DNA from: Pseudomonadales bacterium
GTDB lineage: Bacteria > Pseudomonadota > Gammaproteobacteria > Pseudomonadales > Litorivicinaceae
DNA length: 15,234 bases
NCBI GenBank assembly: GCA_012269655.1
Contig: JAAXJV010000102.1
Span: 1,050 to 16,283 of the forward strand
Reading direction: 5' to 3'
Positions 8,359 through 13,887 of the stretch are shown in pieces (within the stretch, counting starts at the first letter, position 1; every line of letters starts with the position of its first letter). A program made the translations under genes and the position numbers. The notes beneath the pieces were generated by a model, which was not told the origin of the DNA, did no database searches, and saw nothing but the letters and a program-made list of their open reading frames with translations.

Positions 8359-8978
8359 TTTTTCAGGGCCAGCGCTTAGAGTTAATGGCAGAACGGGCCG
8401 TCTATTGGCCCGAGCAACAGGCGTTATTGGTGGCGGATCTTCACTGGGGCAAAGACGCCACCTTTCGTGCTCATGGCATTCCCGTGTCCCGAGGGCAGTT
8501 GGACGACGAGCTAAAGCGCTTAATCGACCTGTGCCATCAGGTATCGGCCAAGCACCTCTATGTCCTGGGTGATTTGTGTCACGCGCCCGAGGGATTGGAT
8601 TTAGACACTCGGGCTTTAATCCGCGAAGCGTGCCAGCAATTGCCGGAACGCTTCCTGATCGAAGGCAATCACGACCGCCGCCTTCGACAGGTGGTGGAAT
8701 CTTGGGGGTTCAGCTGGCTAGACGAGCCCAGTGAGGTGGCAGGACTGACACTACGCCACCACCCCGGCGACGGCCTTTATGGGCACATCCACCCGACCTT
8801 TCGAGTCAAAGGACCGGGCGAAGCGATCCGCCTGCCCTGCTTCGTTTACGATGATGAGCGATTATTGTTGCCGGCGTTTACGGGTTTTTCAGGCGGACCT
8901 GTGCAAAAACCTGAAGCATCTCAGCAGGTCGTCGTGATTGCGGGAAGTCGCCTGTTCAAGGCGAATAGACTCAGCTGA
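8349..8978 (+). CDS. pdeM: Ligase-associated metallophosphoesterase PdeM
   Basis: A 209-residue calcineurin-like binuclear metallophosphoesterase, matching the usual length of PdeM. Metal ligands are seen as D-L-H-W-G-K at 30-35, G-D-L-C-H at 74-78, G-N-H-D-R at 106-110, and G-H-I-H-P at 145-149 preceded by an R-H-H-P segment. The F-R-x-H-G-I-P-V block after the first motif is a PdeM signature. The P. putida homologue is a manganese-dependent phosphodiesterase with DNA nuclease activity, thought to process ends in the same pathway as the helicase, exonuclease and ligase. The gene starts inside the helicase gene (ten-base overlap) with AGGA ten bases upstream, so translation is likely coupled. 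It is the last gene of the repair cluster. Its stop lies within the tail of a small minus-strand ORF. Confidence 0.93.
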   Translation: MELIFQGQRLELMAERAVYWPEQQALLVADLHWGKDATFRAHGIPVSRGQLDDELKRLIDLCHQVSAKHLYVLGDLCHAPEGLDLDTRALIREACQQLPERFLIEGNHDRRLRQVVESWGFSWLDEPSEVAGLTLRHHPGDGLYGHIHPTFRVKGPGEAIRLPCFVYDDERLLLPAFTGFSGGPVQKPEASQQVVVIAGSRLFKANRLS

Positions 8979-9057
8979 CGGCGTACATCATGAAAGCCAT
9001 GATCGGGGCGACCAAGGCAATAATTGCGACCGGGATCATCTTATCTTCTGAAAACAT
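8971..9057 (-). CDS. Candidate 28-residue single-pass membrane protein
   Basis: A short open frame, ATG at 9057-9055 to TGA at 8973-8971, encoding 28 residues. The N-terminus M-F-S-E-D-K is charged and is followed from about residue 8 by an uninterrupted hydrophobic stretch (I-P-V-A-I-I-A-L-V-A-P-I-M-A-F-M) ending M-M-Y-A-V-S. It has the build of a bacterial small single-pass membrane protein. Codons are the GC-ending kind used by the neighbours. It converges with pdeM, overlapping it by eight bases. The ribosome binding site is poor (a G-A-G-A about ten bases upstream), and I could not place a promoter. I do not recognise a family. The call rests on the composition of the peptide and on filling a gap that otherwise has no gene. 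Confidence 0.45.
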   Translation of the reverse strand: MFSEDKMIPVAIIALVAPIMAFMMYAVS

Positions 9058-9100
9058 TTGCGCGTCTCGCTTTTATTGTTATTGTTTTCTCACGGTTCTT

Positions 9101-9112
9101 TGACCGAAGTCA
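9101..9112. repeat. Short inverted repeat in the 9058-9158 gap
   Basis: TGAC and GTCA arms flank a CGAA loop. It sits between the small minus-strand ORF and the DUF4864-like gene, where promoters for both should be. It could be an operator half-site pair or a chance palindrome. Neither a convincing -35/-10 pair nor a T-tract terminator is visible in this gap. Confidence 0.2.
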
Positions 9113-9147
9113 GAACCTATCACGGACGATACATAACCGCAAAATAC

Positions 9148-9151
9148 GAGG
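9148..9151 (+). promoter_or_regulatory. Ribosome binding site deciding the DUF4864-like start
   Basis: GAGG lies 7 bases before the ATG at 9159. It favours this ATG over upstream in-frame start codons of the longer open frame (from 9024), which would bury the signal peptide about 45 residues inside the protein. Confidence 0.5.
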
Positions 9152-9158
9152 TCGTCCC

Positions 9159-9572
9159 ATGCGCACAATCACTTCACTTCTCAGCCTTTTGTTATTGGCA
9201 CTACCGGTCAAAGCACAAACACCGGACAAAGTCATGCAAGAGTTAATGGCCGCACTGAAAAGTAACGACACCAACAATGCCGGCATCGAATTCGTGTTCG
9301 AGTACGCCTCGCCCGCCAACAAAGCCATGACCGGACCACTGGATCGCTTCATCCGCATGGTCAGCCGTCACCCTTATGGCGAGCTGGTTAATCATCAATC
9401 CGCAGAAATCGGCGAGCCGCGAATTGACGGGCGAGCCATGACCTACCCGATCAAGCTGATTAGCAAAGAAGGCCGAGCAATGGGCTACATCTGGACGTTG
9501 GAAGAGCAGGAGAACGGACGCTGGATGACTAATGCCGTGTTCCCCATCGCAGTGCAAGGCCAGGGCTTGTAA
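9159..9572 (+). CDS. Exported DUF4864-like protein
   Basis: A 137-residue protein with a clear Sec signal peptide: basic M-R-T, a leucine-rich core, and a predicted cut after K-A at residue 19. The mature part resembles DUF4864. It has an initial helix with A-L-K-S-N-D, then F-E-Y-A-S-P-A-N-K near the middle of the first half, the F-I-R-M-V segment, and an NTF2-like series of strands ending in G-R-W-M-T-N-A. DUF4864 has no established function; the fold is probably a small alpha+beta cup, which is inference. No catalytic residues are evident. It is likely periplasmic. The start is set by GAGG at 9148 and by the signal peptide. Its TAA shares one base with the ATG of the next gene (TAATG), indicating coupled translation with the 97-residue protein. 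Confidence 0.7.
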   Translation: MRTITSLLSLLLLALPVKAQTPDKVMQELMAALKSNDTNNAGIEFVFEYASPANKAMTGPLDRFIRMVSRHPYGELVNHQSAEIGEPRIDGRAMTYPIKLISKEGRAMGYIWTLEEQENGRWMTNAVFPIAVQGQGL

Positions 9573-9865
9573 TGCAAGCTTACACCTTGATGACAGAACC
9601 CGAGAATCTGGAACGTCACGCCGAGGAATTCGCTCAACTGACGGTCTGGTTCCAGGCTAAAAAACGTCAACTTGGTTTGGATGAAACGCCACAGGGCGAT
9701 ATGTACGACATGTATCACCCATATAACCGTTACACCGAAGCCCTATTCAAAGAAGCGACCGCCCTGTGGCAATCCGAGCGCGACTATTTGCTGTCGCCTG
9801 GCCAACTGATGGCCGCGTTCTTTGGCTTGCCCAATCCCAATCGCCGGACCTCGATGGACGCCTAG
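9572..9865 (+). CDS. Hypothetical 97-residue protein
   Basis: I do not recognise this protein. It starts on a TAATG overlap with the DUF4864-like gene, so the two are almost certainly co-translated. It has no signal peptide and no membrane segment. It looks largely helical and is rich in charged and aromatic residues. A centre rich in Met, Tyr and Asp (G-D-M-Y-D-M-Y-H-P-Y-N-R-Y) lies around residues 42-54, followed by a second amphipathic helix and a proline-rich tail. The region near 55-75 (E-A-L-F-K-E-A-T-A-L-W) could be an interaction helix. It is soluble and probably cytoplasmic, so it does not share a compartment with its exported neighbour. The nadC promoter and an inverted repeat overlap its 3' end. 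Confidence 0.75.
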   Translation: MQAYTLMTEPENLERHAEEFAQLTVWFQAKKRQLGLDETPQGDMYDMYHPYNRYTEALFKEATALWQSERDYLLSPGQLMAAFFGLPNPNRRTSMDA

Positions 9866-9882
9866 CCCATTCCCGCTACAAT
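9855..9882 (+). promoter_or_regulatory. Candidate sigma70 promoter of nadC
   Basis: A -35-like TGGACG (9855-9860) lies 16 bases from a -10-like TACAAT (9877-9882), which matches the consensus at five of six positions. Transcription would begin near 9889, about 22 bases before the nadC ATG. The -35 lies inside the end of the upstream 97-residue gene, so some read-through from that gene is also possible. Confidence 0.45.
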
Positions 9883-9892
9883 GCGCGGGCTA
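9863..9892. repeat. Inverted repeat over the nadC promoter
   Basis: TAGCCC (9863-9868) and GGGCTA (9887-9892) are perfect six-base arms. A competing inner pair CCCGC (9872-9876) and GCGGG (9885-9889) shares bases with the right arm. The element covers the -10 and the stop codon of the upstream gene. It could be an operator, or a weak hairpin ending upstream transcripts. There is no T-run after it, so an intrinsic terminator is unlikely. Confidence 0.35.
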
Positions 9893-9901
9893 CTGTGTTG
9901 T

Positions 9902-9906
9902 AAGGA
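9902..9906 (+). promoter_or_regulatory. Ribosome binding site of nadC
   Basis: AAGGA lies 5 bases before the ATG at 9912. It selects that start over an upstream extension of the open frame back to 9822, which would overlap the preceding gene and add non-homologous residues. Confidence 0.65.
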
Positions 9907-9911
9907 TCGCT

Positions 9912-10757
9912 ATGCACCCCGCTTTTGACACCCTGGTTCATCAGGTATCGGCCGCGCTGGACGAAGACCTGGGCCCCGAAACCCGGGACCTGACCGCCGA
10001 ATTGATTCCCGAGTCGCACCAAGCCGAAGCTCGCTTGATCTGCCGTGAGCCCGCATTGGTCGCGGGGGTCGCCTGGGCCAGCGAAACCTTTCGGCAGGTG
10101 GATCCCAGCCTGGAGGTGACTTGGCACGTTCAAGACGGCGATTGGGTGGAAGCCAATCAACTGTGGTGCGAAGTTCGAGGGAACGCACGCTCAATTTTGA
10201 CCGCCGAGCGGACTGCCATGAATTTCCTGCAAACGCTAACGGGCACGGCCACCACGACGCTGGCCTATCGCGCGGCATTAGGTCCTCGAGACACCTTATT
10301 ATTGGACACCCGCAAGACCCTGCCTGGACTGCGACTGGCACAGAAATACGCCTGCACCGTGGGCGGTGCGACCAACCACCGCTTGGGTCTGTATGACGCG
10401 TTTTTGATCAAGGAAAACCACATTGCTGCGCATGGCAGCATCACTGGGGCCGTGACGGCTGCGCTGGATATGGAGTTGGGTGTACCCGTTGAAGTGGAGG
10501 TCGAGTCCATGGCCGAGCTGGACGAGGCCCTAAACGCCGGTGCCACCTGGATCATGCTAGACAACTTTTCGCTGGACCAAACCCGTGAGGCAGTGAAATT
10601 GAACCAAGGCCGGGCACGACTCGAGGCCAGCGGCAACGTGCAATTGAATGAACTGGAGACCCTAGCCGATACTGGGGTCGACGCAATCAGCGTGGGCGCA
10701 CTGACCAAGCACCTGCGTGCCTGTGATTTGTCATTGAGAGTGGAGATGTCAGCATGA
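9912..10757 (+). CDS. nadC: Nicotinate-nucleotide pyrophosphorylase (carboxylating), quinolinate phosphoribosyltransferase
   Basis: Converts quinolinate and PRPP to nicotinate mononucleotide, CO2 and pyrophosphate, the step joining the aspartate-derived de novo route to NAD. The 281-residue length is normal for the family. Characteristic blocks are present in order: the N-terminal D-E-D-L-G-P, E-R-T-A-M-N-F-L-Q at 99-107, the PRPP/quinolinate-binding D-T-R-K-T-L-P-G-L-R at 132-141, G-G-A-T-N-H-R-L-G-L-Y-D, L-I-K-E-N-H at 165-170 and E-V-E-V-E. The C-terminal barrel motifs I-M-L-D-N-F, E-A-S-G-N-V and S-V-G-A-L-T also appear. All substrate-binding Arg and Lys residues of these blocks are retained. 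It is cytoplasmic and works as a dimer in known examples. It heads a four-gene unit; its TGA overlaps the next ATG. Confidence 0.97.
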   Translation: MHPAFDTLVHQVSAALDEDLGPETRDLTAELIPESHQAEARLICREPALVAGVAWASETFRQVDPSLEVTWHVQDGDWVEANQLWCEVRGNARSILTAERTAMNFLQTLTGTATTTLAYRAALGPRDTLLLDTRKTLPGLRLAQKYACTVGGATNHRLGLYDAFLIKENHIAAHGSITGAVTAALDMELGVPVEVEVESMAELDEALNAGATWIMLDNFSLDQTREAVKLNQGRARLEASGNVQLNELETLADTGVDAISVGALTKHLRACDLSLRVEMSA

Positions 10758-10942
10758 TTCGATACATTGCCATGGCCATCGGCGGCGCACTGCTCATTTG
10801 GTTGGGCTACTTGATTGTCGTCGCTTGGCCAAAACTAAAATCCAATGAGCCCGGAGCCCGTCTGAACATTGCGGTCAACTTTATCGCATTCTTGGGCGTG
10901 ATCGGGTTCCTGTCCTACATCGTCGTGGGTTTTCAGGCATGA
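10754..10942 (+). CDS. Small two-helix inner-membrane protein
   Basis: A 62-residue protein of unrecognised family. Two hydrophobic segments, about residues 4-24 and 40-59, are joined by a polar loop with K-L-K-S-N-E-P-G-A-R, so it should form an inner-membrane helical hairpin. It overlaps nadC by ATGA at its start, with GGAG eight bases upstream, and overlaps the amidotransferase gene by ATGA at its end. Tight coupling on both sides, intact codon pattern and clear membrane topology make it a real gene. A role as a partner or anchor for a neighbouring enzyme is possible, but nothing in the sequence proves it. Confidence 0.85.
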   Translation: MIRYIAMAIGGALLIWLGYLIVVAWPKLKSNEPGARLNIAVNFIAFLGVIGFLSYIVVGFQA

Positions 10943-11616
10943 ATGTTCATATCTTAGATTGCGATCGGGTTGATCCGGCCCTGCTGCATATCGGCGGCGA
11001 GTACAGCGATATGTTTATCAGTGCGCTGTCTCCGATTCGGCCAGATTGGCAGTTCCAAGTGTATTGGCCTCAAGAAGGCGAATTGCCTGAAATTAATGAC
11101 TCTGACATTTACCTGATCACCGGTTCACGCGCGGACTCGTTTTCCGATGAGGAATGGGTTGCGGTGTTACGCAGTTGGCTAGTCGAAGCGGATCGCGTCC
11201 AGGCTCGGGTACTGGGTATCTGCTTTGGCCATCAGATCATCGCCCATGCATTGGGTGGCCGGGCTGACCGCAAAGGTGCCTGGGGCGTGGGCCGAATGCC
11301 GGCCGAAACCTTTGGCCTGCCCTTCGAACAGGCCAATTTGCTGGTTTCGCATCAAGACCAAGTGAAGGAGTTACCGCCCGGCGCGAATCGAGTGATGGGT
11401 AGTGAGTTCTGCCCTAACTTTGCCTTTGTCTACAAGCGTATGATCGGCATCCAAGGCCACCCTGAATTTACACCCGAGTACAGCGCCGCCTTGGCCAATG
11501 CGCGCCGAAGCCGAATTGGCGATGCACGAGTCGACGAGGCGCTGGACACTTTATCTGAACCCCTCAATGCGCAGGCCGTTTTGGAATGGGCCGCAGATAC
11601 GCTGGAGAACGCATGA
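10939..11616 (+). CDS. Class-I glutamine amidotransferase domain protein
   Basis: A 225-residue stand-alone GATase1 (GMP-synthase-like glutaminase) protein. The nucleophile elbow G-I-C-F-G-H-Q carries Cys95. His174 and Glu176 in G-H-P-E-F complete the Cys-His-Glu triad, so it should release ammonia from glutamine or act as a related gamma-glutamyl hydrolase. The oxyanion-type L-I-T-G-S-R segment is near residue 56. No synthetase domain is fused and none is adjacent, so the ammonia acceptor or true substrate is unknown. Relatives are annotated only as type 1 glutamine amidotransferases. It is cytoplasmic. Translation starts on an ATGA overlap with a weak Shine-Dalgarno, which implies coupling to the membrane protein upstream. 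Its end overlaps the asparaginase gene in the same manner. Confidence 0.9.
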   Translation: MNVHILDCDRVDPALLHIGGEYSDMFISALSPIRPDWQFQVYWPQEGELPEINDSDIYLITGSRADSFSDEEWVAVLRSWLVEADRVQARVLGICFGHQIIAHALGGRADRKGAWGVGRMPAETFGLPFEQANLLVSHQDQVKELPPGANRVMGSEFCPNFAFVYKRMIGIQGHPEFTPEYSAALANARRSRIGDARVDEALDTLSEPLNAQAVLEWAADTLENA

Positions 11617-12566
11617 ACCCCATGATGGTTGAAGTCACTCGAGGTGGCATTGTCGAGTCCGAACATCGTGTTCATGTCGCGATTGCCAGTCACGACGGTA
11701 TCGAGATTCAAGGTGATGGCGAACGTCTGACTTTTCCCCGCTCGGCCGCCAAATTGATGCAAGCCTTACCGCTGGTCGAGTCCGGCGCGGCACACCGTGC
11801 TGGCCTGACGCCCGAGCAATTGGCCCTCGCCTGCGCCAGTCATGGCGGTGAATCAGGACACGTCAATGCAGTGGAGGCATGGCTGACTCAGCTCGGCCTA
11901 ACCGAGACACATTTAGAATGCGGTCCTAGTTGGCCCATGCACGAGCCCAGCGGACATGCCCGCAGTGCTCAGGGCCTAGGCGCCAGCCTGCTATGTAATT
12001 GCTGCAGCGGAAAACATGCAGGGTTTATGACGCTGGCTAAGGATCAGGGCGTGGATGTGGCAGGCTACATTCAGCGTGAACACCCGGTACAACAACAAAT
12101 TGAAGCCACCATCGGCGAGGTTTTGGACATGCCGGTCGGCGTCTTTGGCGTGGACGGCTGCGGCATTCCGACCTATGCCAACCGTCTGATGGATTTGGCA
12201 AAAGGACTGCATCGTTTGGCGAGCGCTACAGGCGTACGGGGCGATGCGGTGAAGACGTTGGCGGCTGCACACCGAGCGCATCCCTTTATGGTGGGTGGTA
12301 CTGATCGCTGTTGCACCGATATCAACGGCGCTCTGGCCGACGGCATGGTCAAATATGGCGCCGAGGGCGTTTACTTTGGGATATTCCCCAAAGCCGGTTT
12401 AGGCATCGCCATGAAAGCCGAGTGCGGCACGGTTCGCGCAGTCGAAGTAGCTATGGTCCGAGTGTTGAAACAGCACGGACTGTTGCCGGCAGACGCACTA
12501 CCCCAGTGGGACTCGGTCAGCTTAAAGAACCGAGCCGGCTTGGTGGTGGGCGAGGTTCGGGCTTAA
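11613..12566 (+). CDS. Asparaginase, Rhizobium etli type II-like family
   Basis: Hydrolyses L-asparagine to aspartate and ammonia. The 317-residue protein belongs to the thermolabile R. etli AnsA-like family, unrelated in sequence to E. coli AnsA/AnsB. The S-x-x-K catalytic pair is Ser44/Lys47 in R-S-A-A-K. C-A-S-H-G-G-E lies at 74-80. The zinc-site residues known from ReAII correspond to Cys131 and Lys134 in C-S-G-K-H-A-G and Cys183 in D-G-C-G-I-P. No signal peptide is present, so it is cytoplasmic. The ATG at 11613 is chosen because it overlaps the upstream TGA and has GGAG five bases before it; an in-frame ATG at 11622 is possible. It ends the nadC unit and converges with the DUF4139-like gene with a four-base overlap. 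Confidence 0.92.
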   Translation: MNPMMVEVTRGGIVESEHRVHVAIASHDGIEIQGDGERLTFPRSAAKLMQALPLVESGAAHRAGLTPEQLALACASHGGESGHVNAVEAWLTQLGLTETHLECGPSWPMHEPSGHARSAQGLGASLLCNCCSGKHAGFMTLAKDQGVDVAGYIQREHPVQQQIEATIGEVLDMPVGVFGVDGCGIPTYANRLMDLAKGLHRLASATGVRGDAVKTLAAAHRAHPFMVGGTDRCCTDINGALADGMVKYGAEGVYFGIFPKAGLGIAMKAECGTVRAVEVAMVRVLKQHGLLPADALPQWDSVSLKNRAGLVVGEVRA

Positions 12567-13828
12567 CGCGGCTCGCTCAGCCGTAGCGTCAGGGTTCGCT
12601 CTTCGCCTGCCGCGAGCTGCACAGTCTGGCGGCCGCCGGGCAACTCCGAGCGAGGCGAACCCTGTAAGTTCATTGCCACTGTGACGCTTTCCTCGCCGCC
12701 ATTGGTGATGGTCATCCTCCAGTTCGAATGAACATGGCTCTGAGTCACATCCTGATCCCGTCGAATCAACCGGGCCGAAACCGCCAAACTGGGCCCCAAC
12801 TGCAGCCAGTGTTGGGCGCCTGGTGCCAAATCTGGAACGAACACCTGACCGGCTGGAGGATAGCGGTCCCCTTCGACACCATTAATGCGCAGTGCACCCG
12901 CCGGCATGGCCCGGTCCGTGGTGTTTTTCATCAACCACTCCCGAGAGGCTCGCAAATCTTGTTCAGCTTGATTGTTACGGGCGCTCAAAAAGGCGCGGAG
13001 TCGATGAACGCGTTCTATCGGTACGCTTTCCCGCCACAACCTTTGGGTGAATTGCTCGCCCCCGCCCAATTGCAGCGGCTGCTCGAGTCGATATCGCCAG
13101 ATCCCATCCGACATGGACTCACCATTCACATCAGCACTAGCAGCCATCAATTCGGCCCTCATCGCTCGCGGTTGCGGTCCTCGGCCGACTTGACTGGATA
13201 GGGTGACATTCGTCATGCCCCACTGCTGTCCTGCGGGGAGTTGAATCAAGGCATCCAAAGCCAAATCCATGGTGTCTCCCCGTTGTACCGCCTGATAATT
13301 CGCGCGCCACGTTGGGCCGGGTACAGAACAGCGCAACACCACGGATTCGCTAGAGTTTGCTTGAATGCTTAAACCCGGCGAGGCCGTGGGTCCAGTGAGA
13401 ACCTGAGCCCAATCATCACCGGGCTGCCAAGCAAGCGTGCGGCCCGATTCCAACGTCAATCCGTAACGAGGCGGCTCACGCCAGGCCACGGTGGCTGACT
13501 GAAAGGGGTTTCCAAGACTGGCATCTCGCACCCACAAATCGACTCGTTGTCCGCGGACCCAATCCAAGCCGTCTCGAGGGTAAGCCACTCGGGATACGGT
13601 AAGCCCAGGGAAGTCACAACTGCCTGGAGTGACCTGACCCGGTAGATCCGCAATCTGAAAATCACCCCGGGTCGCCCCATAGTGGTCCTGAAGCTCGGCC
13701 GGCGAATTCTGAAACAGCCAAACTTCACGGCTGAGCAATTGATCACGATCCAGTGTCTGAGCAAGGCTAGATAAAGCCACGAAGGGAGTGCTAATGAGAA
13801 ACAACCGTTGAAAAAGCGACAGGCCCAT
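12563..13828 (-). CDS. Exported DUF4139-like beta-sandwich protein
   Basis: A 421-residue protein with a Sec signal peptide (cut likely after L-A at residue 23). The mature part is beta-rich throughout. The middle matches DUF4139: W-R-A-N-Y at 174-178, a strand with D-L-A-L-D-A-L-I-Q-L-P, then W-G-M-T-N-V-T-L-S. The C-terminal part has the R-L-I-R-R-D...W-R-M-T-I-T-N-G pattern of the family's last sandwich and ends with an immunoglobulin-like A-G-E-E-R-T-L-T-L strand. The DUF4139 family has no settled biochemical role. Many members carry an N-terminal DUF4140 and a coiled coil; here the stretch at 24-170 is beta-rich and no long coiled coil is visible, so it is a compact variant. It is likely periplasmic or lipid-free extracellular. 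It is monocistronic as far as seen and divergent from the ElyC-like gene. Confidence 0.72.
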   Translation of the reverse strand: MGLSLFQRLFLISTPFVALSSLAQTLDRDQLLSREVWLFQNSPAELQDHYGATRGDFQIADLPGQVTPGSCDFPGLTVSRVAYPRDGLDWVRGQRVDLWVRDASLGNPFQSATVAWREPPRYGLTLESGRTLAWQPGDDWAQVLTGPTASPGLSIQANSSESVVLRCSVPGPTWRANYQAVQRGDTMDLALDALIQLPAGQQWGMTNVTLSSQVGRGPQPRAMRAELMAASADVNGESMSDGIWRYRLEQPLQLGGGEQFTQRLWRESVPIERVHRLRAFLSARNNQAEQDLRASREWLMKNTTDRAMPAGALRINGVEGDRYPPAGQVFVPDLAPGAQHWLQLGPSLAVSARLIRRDQDVTQSHVHSNWRMTITNGGEESVTVAMNLQGSPRSELPGGRQTVQLAAGEERTLTLRLSEPR

Positions 13829-13835
13829 TGGATCG

Positions 13836-13840
13836 TCCTT
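13836..13840 (-). promoter_or_regulatory. Ribosome binding site of the DUF4139-like gene
   Basis: On the minus strand this reads AAGGA, 7 bases before the ATG at 13828-13826. It fixes the start directly in front of the signal peptide. Confidence 0.6.
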
Positions 13841-13852
13841 GGCAGTAAAACC

Positions 13853-13881
13853 ATGACATTAACCCAGTGCTCGGCAATACT
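13853..13881 (+). promoter_or_regulatory. Candidate promoter of the ElyC-like gene
   Basis: ATGACA (13853-13858, five of six matches to the -35 consensus), a 17-base spacer, and AATACT (13876-13881, four of six to the -10 consensus). Initiation about seven bases on would fall at or very near the ATG at 13888, so the message could be leaderless. That agrees with the missing Shine-Dalgarno there. Confidence 0.35.
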
Positions 13882-13887
13882 GAACGT

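Noticed and set aside
9061..9090. T-rich stretch after a GCG/CGC mini-stem as a terminator of the repair cluster
   Set aside because: The stem is only three base pairs, and the T-run is interrupted by A and G.
9024..9158. Upstream in-frame extension of the DUF4864-like gene
   Set aside because: It would put 45 residues before a textbook signal peptide, and GAGG is placed correctly for the ATG at 9159.
9822..9911. Upstream in-frame extension of nadC
   Set aside because: It overlaps the preceding gene in another frame, and AAGGA plus family length support the ATG at 9912.
12569..12583. Hairpin CGGCT-loop-AGCCG as a terminator between asparaginase and the DUF4139-like gene
   Set aside because: It lies inside the last codons of the DUF4139-like gene and no T-run follows on either strand.
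13867..13887. GTG start for the ElyC-like gene
   Set aside because: It adds only seven residues with no Shine-Dalgarno, and it overlaps the best -10 candidate; kept as an alternative only.
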